This document shows, piece by piece, positions 8,178-18,708 of a stretch of 64,000 bases of DNA (its first letter is position 1; each line of letters opens with the position of its first letter). This stretch comes from RGIG9115 sp045648165. Its GTDB lineage: Bacteria > Bacillota > Clostridia > UBA1381. The notes under the pieces were generated by a model. It did no database searches. It was not told where the DNA came from and was given only the letters and a program-made list of their open reading frames with translations. The DNA is taken from assembly GCA_045648165.1 (NCBI GenBank), contig JAZRNL010000012.1, forward strand, positions 1 to 64,000. Direction: 5' to 3'. The position numbers and the translations under genes were made by a program.

Positions 8178-10493
8178 ATGAAAAACAGCAGAGTTAAATC
8201 CACACGTAACAGAGCTATATATACTGTAGTTGCAGTTGCTTTGATTTGTGCGGTTTTTATTCTTGTGGCAAGATATGTATACATACAGGCGGAGAATGAT
8301 GCTTTTGAAATGCTTCATGTAGATACCAGCGAAATTAAGGAAGACCTTAATCTTCAGATGGTATCCGACCGAGAAAATCTGTATACTATAGCAAATGTGG
8401 CTGCAAAATTATATTCGGAAGGTGAAAGTTTCAAGCTTTTGTTTGATTCTTTTGAGCCCATAGGTCTCATACAGAACATAGGTATTTTGCAAAGCGACAA
8501 TACATTTCTTACTAAAAATGGACATGTTGAGGTCCCTGAAACTGAGATTATGTTTGAACAGGAAGTGTATAAAGAAGCGTATGTGAGCGGAAGGGTAAGT
8601 GATTTTACACATCCGGCTCATAAAATAATCCGTAGTGCTGTGCCTGTTGTGGTTAACGGTGAAACAGTGGCTATTCTTTACGGAATGATAGAGTTAGATA
8701 GCATTAATGAAAAATATGCAGCATATGCAGAGACGCGAGAGGCGGATTTGTATGTATTTGAACGAGGTAATGGTAATATTATAATAGACACTCTTCATAA
8801 AGAGCTCGATAACGTTTCCACATTTAAAATGAGCAACTATAAACAGGGCTTCAGCTATGAAATGATTATGGCAGATTTTTTTGCCGGCAACTCGGGATAT
8901 TCAGCATTTGTGTCGGGAACTGTGGGAGAATATTTCTATGCACATTATGCCCCTCTCAAAATTGGCGACTGGCAGATTATGCTTTCAAAGCCTGAACGTA
9001 TAGTTTTTAAAGAGGCTAATGATATGATGGGTGTTCTTATAACAATGTTCATTGGGGCTGTGGTTATAATGACCCTATATATGCTCCTGCTTTTTGCCGG
9101 AGAATCCAGGCAGAGCCGTCTTAACTTTCGTGCATCCCATATCAGAAAAATCCTGCTGGGCATTAATCAGGCTAAAAACGGCTTGTATATTGCTCTTGAG
9201 AATATTACAACATTCTCAAAAGCAAGGTCGTCATTCTTTATAGATACGGATGGGGAAGAATTTCATTACATAGCCCCGATGTATGCCCACTGTTTGGTTG
9301 AGGGGGATGAAAGAAATTCTTTGATTCTTGAGATCCTTTCATATGCAGGCAGAAAACGTATGAGCAAGAATGAATCTGTGGTAATACTGAATGTGCCGGC
9401 AAACTCAAAGCTAAGAAAAGAAGAACCTAAGCTTTATAACATAATGAATAAAAACAGGATAAAAAGAATATGTTTTGCTGCAGTTTCTGAAAAGAAAAAT
9501 CTTGTGAGTGTGTTGGGTGTTGTTAATCCCCGTAACAGTAATGTTGTATGTGAACTTCTGGCAGATATTTCTGTTTGTTGTTCTATGGCGGTCTACAATA
9601 AAAAGTATTTGAATAATACAGAAGTAATAGCTATGACCGACGCGCTGACGGGAGTATATAACCGCTTGCAGTTTAAGAAGGATGTAGATGAGTTTGATGC
9701 AATAAAGCCAGAGAATTTTGCTTGCATATATATAGATGTAAACGAACTCCATACTTTTAACAGCAAGTATGGCCATGGCGCAGGTGACACTATGCTTCTG
9801 TACATTGCAAAAGCTTTAAAAGAAGTTTTTCGCTATGGTCAGATATATCGTATGGGTGGCGATGAATTCCTTGTGTTTACATTGGGCATCAGTTCTGAAA
9901 AAATTCATTCAGACGCTGAAAGGTTTATAAATAAAATTGAGTCAATGAACTATCACGTATCGGTTGGAATTGATTTCAGGGAAAAGAATGTTGATACCGG
10001 AGAAATTGTTAAAATTGCTGAGGACCATATGTATGAGGCGAAAGCTGAATATTACTTGCAGAAAGAGCGTATGGTAGAAAATGAGGGGCATTTTTCGGAG
10101 GTTCTTATTTCCACGGGAATTCCTGCTATGGATGTAATGCTTGGAATTGTGGGGAAGCACTATCATGCAATCTTTGAGGTTTCTCTCGATAACGGTGATA
10201 CAAAAAAAATACTCATGCCTGCATATCTTAGAGCGTATTTCGATGACTGCTTTGATTTCGCAAAAGGAATAAAGAATTATATAGAAGAGTTTGTGTGTTC
10301 GGATGATAAGCGTGGGCTTGAAAACTTTTTGCATTATGATGCGATAAAGCGTCAGCTTGATGCCGGGAATATTCCTTCCATAAGCTATACAAATACAGCG
10401 GGTGAGAAAATTAATCTCACCGTGAGCGCAGTAAGTGGTGCAGATAAAAAATCTAATGAAACATTATGGGTATTTGAAAAAGTATCAAGATAG
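8178..10493 (+). CDS. Membrane sensor diguanylate cyclase (Cache-like/GGDEF)
   Basis: A 771-residue sensor. A transmembrane helix (about 14-35) and a second near residue 285 bound an extracellular sensor resembling a double Cache domain (residues about 40-280). The middle portion (about 320-480) is an unassigned, possibly GAF-like cytoplasmic region. The GGDEF domain begins LTGVYNRL and carries RMGGDEFLVF with GGDEF at 560-564, so cyclase activity is likely. The usual RxxD inhibitory site is absent (FRYG at that position). About 170 extra residues follow the GGDEF domain, with no family I recognise (PAS-like is possible). It is the second gene of a pair with the EAL protein and ends at a strong terminator. 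Confidence 0.87.
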   Translation: MKNSRVKSTRNRAIYTVVAVALICAVFILVARYVYIQAENDAFEMLHVDTSEIKEDLNLQMVSDRENLYTIANVAAKLYSEGESFKLLFDSFEPIGLIQNIGILQSDNTFLTKNGHVEVPETEIMFEQEVYKEAYVSGRVSDFTHPAHKIIRSAVPVVVNGETVAILYGMIELDSINEKYAAYAETREADLYVFERGNGNIIIDTLHKELDNVSTFKMSNYKQGFSYEMIMADFFAGNSGYSAFVSGTVGEYFYAHYAPLKIGDWQIMLSKPERIVFKEANDMMGVLITMFIGAVVIMTLYMLLLFAGESRQSRLNFRASHIRKILLGINQAKNGLYIALENITTFSKARSSFFIDTDGEEFHYIAPMYAHCLVEGDERNSLILEILSYAGRKRMSKNESVVILNVPANSKLRKEEPKLYNIMNKNRIKRICFAAVSEKKNLVSVLGVVNPRNSNVVCELLADISVCCSMAVYNKKYLNNTEVIAMTDALTGVYNRLQFKKDVDEFDAIKPENFACIYIDVNELHTFNSKYGHGAGDTMLLYIAKALKEVFRYGQIYRMGGDEFLVFTLGISSEKIHSDAERFINKIESMNYHVSVGIDFREKNVDTGEIVKIAEDHMYEAKAEYYLQKERMVENEGHFSEVLISTGIPAMDVMLGIVGKHYHAIFEVSLDNGDTKKILMPAYLRAYFDDCFDFAKGIKNYIEEFVCSDDKRGLENFLHYDAIKRQLDAGNIPSISYTNTAGEKINLTVSAVSGADKKSNETLWVFEKVSR

Positions 10494-10496
10494 TAA

Positions 10497-10540
10497 AAAT
10501 CGAACCTATTTCCGCAAGGGGAAGAGGTTCGATTTTTTTT
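10497..10540 (+). terminator. Terminator after GGDEF gene
   Basis: AAATCGAACCT pairs with AGGTTCGATTT around a 17-nt loop, followed by a run of T. It separates the c-di-GMP pair from rpoB. Confidence 0.88.
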
Positions 10541-10628
10541 GTGCAGAAAAAAGGCGAAAACGGCGTTTTAGATATAACTTGTACAAAAAGGAATTGTAAA
10601 AAAATGTTTTTTTTGTAGCAAACATCTG

Positions 10629-10657
10629 TTGACATGAGGAAGCTTACGTGTTAGAAT
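10629..10657 (+). promoter_or_regulatory. rpoBC promoter
   Basis: TTGACA (10629-10634), 17-nt spacer, TAGAAT (10652-10657), giving a leader of about 100 nt. rpoB therefore has its own promoter directly behind a terminator. Confidence 0.75.
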
Positions 10658-10761
10658 AAAATAGTATAATTATGATAAAATTGCCCTGTTTGTCGGTTGC
10701 GAAAGAAAAGTGACTTATGATATTGGGCAAAAAAACATTATATTTATGAGGTGATAAATTA

Positions 10762-13700
10762 ATGGTGCATCAGGTAACAGCAGGCAAAAATACCCGTCTG
10801 AGCTACTCAAAAATCAAAGAGCCGCTTCCAATGCCGAATCTAATTGAGGTTCAGAAGAATTCTTATCAGTGGTTCCTTGAAGAAGGGCTCAAGGAAGTTT
10901 TTGAAGATGTTTCTCCAATTACCGACCATTCAGGAAATCTTGTTCTTGAATTTTTCGATTATTCTCTTGAGTATAATCCCAAATGGTCTGTAGAGGAGTG
11001 TAAGGAAAGAGACGCAAAATATGCGGCTCCTCTTAAGGTGTCTGTACGTCTTATTAATCAAGAAACAGGCGAAATTAAAGAACAGGAAATATTTATGGGT
11101 GATTTTCCTCTTATGACAGAGCAGGGAACATTTATCATAAACGGTGCTGAACGTGTTATTGTCAGCCAGCTTGTTCGTTCTCCCGGTATTTATTATGCTT
11201 TTGACAGGGATAAGACAGGTAAGCCTCTTTATACCTCCACAGTAATTCCTTACCGAGGAGCATGGCTTGAATACGAAACTGATTCTAACGACGTATTCTA
11301 TGTACGTATTGACCGTACAAGAAAGCTTCCTGTAACAGTCCTTATTCGTGCTCTTGGCAGTATCGACAACCCTCATAAGCTTGAAAAGAATTCAGCTATT
11401 ATTGATTTGTTCGGTGAAGACCCCAAGCTTCTTGCTACTTTTGAGAAGGACAAGATTGATAACCGTGACGAGGCTCTTCTTGAGATTTATAAAAGACTCC
11501 GTCCCGGCGAACCTCTTAACGTGGAAAACGCCGAATCACTTATATTCAATATGCTCTTTGATCCTAAGAGATACGATCTTGCAAAGGTGGGCCGTTTTAA
11601 GTATAACCAGAAGCTTGAAATGTATGGAAGAATACGCGGCAAGGAAGTTGCAAGAGATATTGTTGACCCGAGAACAGGTGAAATACTTGCGTCTGCAGGT
11701 GAAGTCCTTTCAGACGAAAAGGCGACTGCTATTGACAGAGCAGGTGTAAACACCGTATACCTTTCAATTGAAGAAAGAGAAGTTAAAGTTTTCTCAAACG
11801 ATATGGTGTACCTTTCAGAATATGTTGACAATGCTGTTTGCAAAGCTCTTGTTGAAAAAGGCGTAGATAATTGTAAAACACAAGAAGAGCTTCTTGGTTT
11901 TAAGGTTTTAAGAAGCGTTCTTGAAGACATACAGAGCAAAATAGCTGATATGGTTGGCGCAAAGGAAATCACAAAAAAATCTGTTCCTGAAGAAACTGCA
12001 GCTATGATTGCCCGCAGAATGAATGAACTTTCACCCAAGCATGTTATCCGTGAGGATATTCTTGCTTCTATTAACTATGTGTTTAATCTTTCAAACGGTA
12101 CAGGAAGCGTTGACGATATCGACCATCTTGGTAATAGACGTCTCCGTAGTGTTGGTGAGCTTCTTCAAAATCAGTTCAGAATTGGTCTTTCGAGAATGGA
12201 AAGAGTTGTTCGTGAAAGAATGTCTACCCAGGACCTTGAAATTATCACACCTCAATCACTTATAAATATAAGACCTATAATTGCTGCAATCAATGAGTTT
12301 TTCGGTTCATCACAGCTTTCACAGTTCATGGACCAGCCAAACCCCCTTGCAGAACTCCGTCATAAGAGAAGAATTTCAGCTCTTGGCCCCGGTGGTTTGT
12401 CAAGAGAACGTGCAGGATTTGAAGTGCGAGATGTTCACTATTCACACTATGGAAGAATGTGTCCTATAGAAACACCGGAAGGACCTAACATCGGTCTTAT
12501 CACATCGCTTGCAACTTTCTCAAGAATTAATCAGTACGGATTTATAGAAGCACCTTACAGAAAGGTTGATAAAGCAACAGGCTGCGTAACAGATGAAATC
12601 GTTTATATGACAGCCGATATGGAGGACGAGTATATTATTGCTCAGGCAAATGAGCCTATTGATGAAAACGGCAAGTTCCTTGATAAGAGAGTTTCTGCGC
12701 GTTACCGCGACGAAATTCTTGAAGTTCCTGCCGCAAACATCGACTATATGGACGTATCACCAAGACAGCTTGTTTCTGTAGTTACTGCTTGTATTCCGTT
12801 CCTTGAAAACGATGACGCTAACCGTGCTCTCATGGGTTCAAACATGCAGTGTCAGGCAGTACCTCTTCTTACAACTGATTCACCAATTGTTGGAACAGGT
12901 ATTGAACACAAGGTTGCCCAGGATTCAGGCTCTGCAATTCTTGCAAAAGAAGCAGGTGTTGTAGAAAAGGTAGATTCACAGGTAATTGAAATCAGAGGTG
13001 AAAGCGGAACTGTTCATACTCATAAGCTCACAAAGTTTGTTCGTTCAAACCAGAGCACATGTATAAATCACAGACCAATAGTTGCGGTTGGCGAAACTGT
13101 TGAAAAAGCACAGATTATTGCCGACGGACCTGCTATGTCAAACGGAGAACTTGCTCTTGGTAAGAATATTCTCATTGGATTTATGACATGGGAAGGTTAC
13201 AACTACGAGGATGCTGTCCTTATCAGTGAAGAGCTTGTTAAAAACGATGTGTTCACATCTATCCATATTGAAGAATACGAATGTGAAGCACGTGATACTA
13301 AACTTGGACCTGAAGAAATCACCCGTGATATTCCTAACGTATCTGAGGATGCTCTTAAAGACCTTAACGAGGTTGGTATTATAAGAGTAGGTGCTGAAGT
13401 GCGTTCAGGCGACATACTTGTAGGAAAGGTAACGCCTAAGGGCGAAACCGAGCTTACTGCAGAAGAAAGACTTCTTCGTGCAATTTTCGGAGAAAAAGCA
13501 AGAGAAGTCAGAGATACATCTCTTAAGGTTCCCCACGGCGAAAGCGGCATAATCGTTGACGTTAAGGAATTCACTCGTGAAAACGGCGATGAACTCAGCC
13601 CCGGTGTAAACAAAGTTGTAAGATGCTATATTGCTCAGAAGAGAAAGATTTCTGTGGGCGATAAGATGGCGGGCCGTCATGGTAACAAGGGTGTAGTTTC

Positions 13701-14919
13701 AAGAGTTCTTCCCAGAGAGGATATGCCTTTCCTTGAAGACGGAACACCTCTTCAGATTGTGCTTAACCCATTGGGTGTACCTTCACGTATGAACATTGGT
13801 CAGGTGCTTGAAATGCATCTTGGCTACGCATATAGAACCCTCAGCTTTATGGATATTGAAGATATCAGAAAGAATACTGTCAGAGTTGCTGCCAACCGTG
13901 TTGAGGCGCTTCGCCATGACGACAAGTTGGGCGCTAATGAAGAGTACCTCAAAAAAGTAAGCGAAGCTCTTCTTTCTATGGACAGAAGCGACGTTTCAAA
14001 GAAGGCTATGATGAAGGCAGTTAAGTCTGTATCGGCAAAAAATGCTGAAATAACTGCTGAAATTGAAAAAATCATTGAATATTCAATAGAATATGCAGAA
14101 ACTGTTATTGATGCACGTAAAAAGGTTGAACCCGGCAAGTTCCTTAAGCTTGCAACACCGGTATTTGACGGTGCCCAGGATGAAGACCTTGCAGATGCGT
14201 TTATGATAGCAGGACTCAGATCTGACTTTAAGTCAGTTGTATACGACGGACGTACTGGTGAAAAGTTTGATAATCCTGTTACAGTGGGAGTGATGCATTA
14301 CCTTAAGCTTGACCACTTAGTTGACGATAAGATTCATGCTCGTTCAACAGGTCCGTACTCTTTGGTTACTCAGCAGCCTCTTGGAGGTAAAGCTCAGTTC
14401 GGCGGTCAGCGTTTCGGCGAAATGGAAGTTTGGGCTCTTGAAGCATATGGTGCTGCATATACTCTCCAGGAAATTATAACAGTTAAGTCTGACGATATAG
14501 TAGGACGTGTAAACACCTATGAAGCAATTGTAAAAGGTGAGAATATACCTAAGCCGGGTGTTCCCGAATCCTTTAAGGTGCTTGTTAAGGAGCTGCAGTC
14601 ACTTGCTCTGGATATTCGCATTCTCGATAATAATGGCGAGGAAATAGACCTTGACGAAATGACAGACGATACTGATGACTATAAGTCAAGAGAAGAATAC
14701 TCCAAGGTTATGGAAGAGGCTGACGGTGTGACTGTTCAGCTTGATGAAAGCAATATCGGTCAGGCAGGAATGGTACCTGAATATGATGAGTATTCCGAGC
14801 TCGACGAATTAGACGAACCTGAGAATACTGATGAGGAAGATGATTTTGATTACACCGTTGAAGAAAGCGACTTCCTTGACGAAGAAGAAGATTCATACGA
14901 CGGTGAATTAGACGACTAA
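10762..14919 (+). CDS. rpoB: RNA polymerase beta subunit
   Basis: The 1385-residue beta subunit of the transcription core enzyme. The rifampicin region is intact and sensitive-type: SSQLSQFMDQ, HKRRISALGPGG and then the conserved RDVHYSHYGR and CPIETPEGPNIGL segments. GDKMAGRHGNKG and the C-terminal GGQRFGEMEVWALEAYGA that contacts beta-prime are also present. The last roughly 85 residues after the conserved end are strongly acidic (Asp/Glu runs such as DEEDDFD), an extension beyond the usual clostridial length. GAGGTGA precedes ATG 10762. The usual upstream rplJ-rplL genes are absent. rpoC follows after 26 nt. Confidence 0.99.
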   Translation: MVHQVTAGKNTRLSYSKIKEPLPMPNLIEVQKNSYQWFLEEGLKEVFEDVSPITDHSGNLVLEFFDYSLEYNPKWSVEECKERDAKYAAPLKVSVRLINQETGEIKEQEIFMGDFPLMTEQGTFIINGAERVIVSQLVRSPGIYYAFDRDKTGKPLYTSTVIPYRGAWLEYETDSNDVFYVRIDRTRKLPVTVLIRALGSIDNPHKLEKNSAIIDLFGEDPKLLATFEKDKIDNRDEALLEIYKRLRPGEPLNVENAESLIFNMLFDPKRYDLAKVGRFKYNQKLEMYGRIRGKEVARDIVDPRTGEILASAGEVLSDEKATAIDRAGVNTVYLSIEEREVKVFSNDMVYLSEYVDNAVCKALVEKGVDNCKTQEELLGFKVLRSVLEDIQSKIADMVGAKEITKKSVPEETAAMIARRMNELSPKHVIREDILASINYVFNLSNGTGSVDDIDHLGNRRLRSVGELLQNQFRIGLSRMERVVRERMSTQDLEIITPQSLINIRPIIAAINEFFGSSQLSQFMDQPNPLAELRHKRRISALGPGGLSRERAGFEVRDVHYSHYGRMCPIETPEGPNIGLITSLATFSRINQYGFIEAPYRKVDKATGCVTDEIVYMTADMEDEYIIAQANEPIDENGKFLDKRVSARYRDEILEVPAANIDYMDVSPRQLVSVVTACIPFLENDDANRALMGSNMQCQAVPLLTTDSPIVGTGIEHKVAQDSGSAILAKEAGVVEKVDSQVIEIRGESGTVHTHKLTKFVRSNQSTCINHRPIVAVGETVEKAQIIADGPAMSNGELALGKNILIGFMTWEGYNYEDAVLISEELVKNDVFTSIHIEEYECEARDTKLGPEEITRDIPNVSEDALKDLNEVGIIRVGAEVRSGDILVGKVTPKGETELTAEERLLRAIFGEKAREVRDTSLKVPHGESGIIVDVKEFTRENGDELSPGVNKVVRCYIAQKRKISVGDKMAGRHGNKGVVSRVLPREDMPFLEDGTPLQIVLNPLGVPSRMNIGQVLEMHLGYAYRTLSFMDIEDIRKNTVRVAANRVEALRHDDKLGANEEYLKKVSEALLSMDRSDVSKKAMMKAVKSVSAKNAEITAEIEKIIEYSIEYAETVIDARKKVEPGKFLKLATPVFDGAQDEDLADAFMIAGLRSDFKSVVYDGRTGEKFDNPVTVGVMHYLKLDHLVDDKIHARSTGPYSLVTQQPLGGKAQFGGQRFGEMEVWALEAYGAAYTLQEIITVKSDDIVGRVNTYEAIVKGENIPKPGVPESFKVLVKELQSLALDIRILDNNGEEIDLDEMTDDTDDYKSREEYSKVMEEADGVTVQLDESNIGQAGMVPEYDEYSELDELDEPENTDEEDDFDYTVEESDFLDEEEDSYDGELDD

Positions 14920-14945
14920 TCAGATTTTCATACGGAGGTTATCAG

Positions 14946-17900
14946 ATGTTAGAATTTAACAGTTTTGAAGCTATAAAAATCGGGCTTGCATCACCTGAAA
15001 AAATCCTTGAATGGTCATACGGTGAGGTTAAAAAGCCTGAAACCATAAACTACAGAACGCTTAAGCCTGAAAGAGATGGCTTGTTCTGTGAAAAGATTTT
15101 CGGTCCCACAAAAGACTGGGAATGTTACTGCGGTAAATACAAAAAAATCAGATATAAAGGCGTTGTCTGCGACCGTTGCGGTGTTGAAGTAACAAAGTCT
15201 AAAGTGCGTCGCGAACGTATGGGACATATTGAACTTGCTACTCCAGTTTCACATATCTGGTATTTCAAGGGAGTTCCCTCAGCTATGGGACAAATGCTCG
15301 ACCTTTCTCCCAGACATCTGGAAAAGGTATTGTATTTCGCAGCTTATATTGTAACAGATAAGGGAGAAACTGACCTTATGCAAAATCAGGTTCTCTCCGA
15401 AAGTGAATACACCGCTGCCCGTGAAAAGTACGGTGATGCTTTTAAGGCGGGTATGGGCGCGGAGGCCATTTTGGACCTTCTTAAGAAAATAGACCTTGAA
15501 GTGCTTGCTGCAGAGCTTAAAGAAGAACTTGAAGGCTTGTCGGCCGGTCAGAAAAAAGCAAAAATTCTTAAAAGACTTGAGGTTGTTGAGTCATTTCGTC
15601 TTTCAGGCAACAGACCCGAATGGATGATTATGACTGTTATCCCCGTTATACCTCCTGAGCTTCGTCCTATGGTTCAGCTCGACGGCGGCAGATTTGCTAC
15701 AAGTGACTTAAACGATCTCTACAGACGAGTTATAAACAGAAACAACCGTCTTAACCGTCTACTTGAGCTTGGCGCTCCTGATATAATTATAAGAAACGAA
15801 AAGCGCATGCTTCAGGAAGCTGTTGATGCTCTTATCAACAACGGAAGACGAGGCAGAGTTATTACCGGACCCGGTAACAGACCTCTTAAGTCACTCTCCG
15901 ACCTTCTCAAAGGTAAACAGGGACGTTTCCGTCAGAATCTTCTTGGTAAGCGTGTTGACTATTCAGGACGTTCAGTTATCGTTGTAGGTCCTGAACTTAA
16001 AATTTATCAGTGCGGTCTTCCTAAAGAAATGGCTATTGAACTTTTCAAGCCTTTCGTTATGAAAGAGCTTGTGGCACGTAAGCTTGCTTTTAACATCAAG
16101 AGTTCAAAGCGTATGGTAGAGCGAGGCAGTGCAGAGGTTTGGGACGTGCTTGAAGATGTTATCAAAGAGCATCCCGTTCTCCTTAACCGTGCTCCAACTC
16201 TTCACAGACTTGGTATTCAGGCATTTGAACCTGTTCTCGTTGAAGGACGTGCTCTTAAGCTCCATCCTCTTGTTTGTACCGCATATAATGCCGACTTCGA
16301 CGGTGACCAGATGGCTGTTCACGTACCTCTTTCACCTGAGGCCCAGGCGGAAGCAAGATTCCTTATGCTCTCTGCAAACAACCTTCTTAAGCCGCAGGAT
16401 GGTAACCCTGTTACTGTTCCTACACAGGATATGATTCTTGGTTCATACTATCTTACAATTGTGAAAGAAGATGAACCAGGCGTTGGTATGATATTTGCAG
16501 ATGAAGACGAAGCAATTATGGCTTACCAGAACAAGGAAGTGGGCCTACATTCACTTGTTAAGGTAAGAAAAACGGGAGTTCTCGATGGTGTTCGTTATTC
16601 TCACCTCGTTGAAACAACAGTTGGTAGAATTCTTTTCAATAACAACATTCCTCAGAATATTGGTTTTGTAGACAGAACAGATCCTTCAAGCTTCCTTAAC
16701 TATGAAGTTGACTTTATTGTGGGTAAGAAAGAGCTTGGTAAGATTATTGATAAGTGTATCAGAGTATGCGGTATTACAGAAACTGCAAATGTTCTTGACC
16801 TTATTAAATCAACAGGCTACAAGTATTCAACACAGGGTGCGATTACAGTTGCCGTTTCCGATATCGAGGTGCCCGACGAGAAAAAGGCAATCCTTGCTGA
16901 TGCGGAAGAACGTGTTGAAAAAATAATGAAGAAATACAGACGAGGCTTCCTTACAGATGCTGAGAGATATAAGGCAGTAATCGATATCTGGGCAGAGGCT
17001 TCAGGCAAGGTTACAAATGCCATGATGGCAAATCTCGGTAAATTTAACCCTATATTTATGATGGCTGATTCAGGTGCCCGTGGTAGCGTTAACCAGATAA
17101 GACAGCTTGCCGCGATGCGTGGCCTTATGGCGGATACTCAGGGTAGAACAGTTGAAATTCCTATTCGTGCTAACTTCCGTGAAGGTCTTAATGTACTTGA
17201 GTACTTCATTTCTTCACACGGTGCGAGAAAGGGTCTTACCGATACTGCTCTCCGTACTGCTGACTCTGGTTACCTTACACGACGTCTTGTTGACGTATCA
17301 CAGGATGTTGTTGTTCGTGAAATCGATTGCGGTACTGAAAAGTTTGAAGAAGTAACAGCTATTATGGATGGTAACGAAGTTATTGAGCCATTGGCAGACC
17401 GTATTATCGGACGAACCTCAAAATTTGATATTACTCATCCTGAAACAGGTGAAATCATTGTTAATGCAGGTGACCTTATTTCCGATCTCGATGCATCAAA
17501 GATTATAGCTGCTGGAATTGAAAAGGTAGCAATCAGAAGCGTACTCACTTGTGATTGCCGCAAGGGTGTTTGTGCTAAGTGTTACGGACGCGATCTTGCA
17601 ACTGGTGAACTTGTAAATGTCGGTGAAGCAGTTGGTATTATTGCGGCTCAGTCTATCGGTGAACCCGGCACTCAGCTTACTATGCGTACTTTCCATGCCG
17701 GCGGTGTTGCATCAGGAAGCGATATTACTCAGGGTCTACCCCGTATTGAAGAGCTTTTTGAAGCACGTAAGCCAAAGGGCGTTGCGATCATTTCCGAAAT
17801 CGGCGGTCGTGTAACTGTTTCAGAAACTAAGAGAAAGCGTGAAGTTACCGTAACAGATGATGCGAACGGTGAAGCTAAGACGTATGCAATTCCTTATTCT

Positions 17901-18584
17901 TCAAGTATTGTTGTTAAAGACGGCGAAATAATCGAAAAGGGTGCAGAGCTCACAATGGGTTCAATCAACCCCAACGATATACTCCGTATCCTTGGCCCTC
18001 ACGATGTACAGGTTTATATAACACGTGAAGTTCAGAGAACATATCGTATGCAGGGTGTTGATATTAACGATAAGCACGTTGAGGTTATAACACGTCAGAT
18101 GCTCCGTAAGGTGAGAGTTGAAGAAGCAGGCGATACAAGCCTTCTTATGGGTTCACTTGTTGATATTTTTGAGCTGGAAGCTGCAAATAAGGAAGTTGAC
18201 AGAATTTCTGAATATCTTGAGGTTAATGGCGGAGTTGCTCCAAAGCCTCAGATTGACGAAGAAACAGGCGAAATAATCACTGATGAAAACTTCATTTCAG
18301 TTTCTCCCAAGTTTGAAGGCCGTCATGCAACATATTCACCGGTACTTCTGGGTATTACTAAGGCATCACTTGCGACTGATTCATTCCTCTCTGCGGCATC
18401 GTTCCAGGAAACAACTAAGGTTCTTACAGATGCAGCTATCAAGGGTAAAGTGGATCCCCTTATCGGTATTAAAGAAAACGTTATTATCGGTAAGCTTATT
18501 CCTGCGGGAACAGGTATGCCTCTTTATAAAGACATTAACATTAAAGTCGAAGGTCAGGTAATACCAAATGAACAAATAAAATAA
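14946..18584 (+). CDS. rpoC: RNA polymerase beta-prime subunit
   Basis: The 1212-residue beta-prime subunit, carrying the polymerase active site. The N-terminal zinc finger is visible (CYCGKYKK and CDRCGVEV), then the clamp and rudder, and the catalytic NADFDGDQMAVH near residue 450. Further on are the second zinc site (CDCRKGVCAKCYGRDL) and the bridge/trigger region GIIAAQSIGEPGTQLTMRTF. The C-terminus ends after SFLSAASFQETTKVLTDAA and a short tail. There is no large lineage insertion. CGGAGG precedes ATG 14946. A strong terminator follows, so the operon is only rpoB-rpoC; rpsL, rpsG and fusA are not downstream. Confidence 0.99.
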   Translation: MLEFNSFEAIKIGLASPEKILEWSYGEVKKPETINYRTLKPERDGLFCEKIFGPTKDWECYCGKYKKIRYKGVVCDRCGVEVTKSKVRRERMGHIELATPVSHIWYFKGVPSAMGQMLDLSPRHLEKVLYFAAYIVTDKGETDLMQNQVLSESEYTAAREKYGDAFKAGMGAEAILDLLKKIDLEVLAAELKEELEGLSAGQKKAKILKRLEVVESFRLSGNRPEWMIMTVIPVIPPELRPMVQLDGGRFATSDLNDLYRRVINRNNRLNRLLELGAPDIIIRNEKRMLQEAVDALINNGRRGRVITGPGNRPLKSLSDLLKGKQGRFRQNLLGKRVDYSGRSVIVVGPELKIYQCGLPKEMAIELFKPFVMKELVARKLAFNIKSSKRMVERGSAEVWDVLEDVIKEHPVLLNRAPTLHRLGIQAFEPVLVEGRALKLHPLVCTAYNADFDGDQMAVHVPLSPEAQAEARFLMLSANNLLKPQDGNPVTVPTQDMILGSYYLTIVKEDEPGVGMIFADEDEAIMAYQNKEVGLHSLVKVRKTGVLDGVRYSHLVETTVGRILFNNNIPQNIGFVDRTDPSSFLNYEVDFIVGKKELGKIIDKCIRVCGITETANVLDLIKSTGYKYSTQGAITVAVSDIEVPDEKKAILADAEERVEKIMKKYRRGFLTDAERYKAVIDIWAEASGKVTNAMMANLGKFNPIFMMADSGARGSVNQIRQLAAMRGLMADTQGRTVEIPIRANFREGLNVLEYFISSHGARKGLTDTALRTADSGYLTRRLVDVSQDVVVREIDCGTEKFEEVTAIMDGNEVIEPLADRIIGRTSKFDITHPETGEIIVNAGDLISDLDASKIIAAGIEKVAIRSVLTCDCRKGVCAKCYGRDLATGELVNVGEAVGIIAAQSIGEPGTQLTMRTFHAGGVASGSDITQGLPRIEELFEARKPKGVAIISEIGGRVTVSETKRKREVTVTDDANGEAKTYAIPYSSSIVVKDGEIIEKGAELTMGSINPNDILRILGPHDVQVYITREVQRTYRMQGVDINDKHVEVITRQMLRKVRVEEAGDTSLLMGSLVDIFELEAANKEVDRISEYLEVNGGVAPKPQIDEETGEIITDENFISVSPKFEGRHATYSPVLLGITKASLATDSFLSAASFQETTKVLTDAAIKGKVDPLIGIKENVIIGKLIPAGTGMPLYKDINIKVEGQVIPNEQIK

Positions 18585-18589
18585 ACGAA

Positions 18590-18628
18590 AATCAGGGTTG
18601 GAGCTAAGTCTCCAACCCGATTCTGTTT
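18590..18628 (+). terminator. rpoBC terminator
   Basis: AATCAGGGTTGGAG pairs with CTCCAACCCGATT across a CTAAGT loop, followed by CTGTTT. The stem is long and GC-rich. Confidence 0.85.
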
Positions 18629-18708
18629 AAAAGATGTGAACATATAAAAATATTGTTCTCATTTTAAGCATAAACTACTTATATGCTATTATTAAGGAGT
18701 TTTTATAT

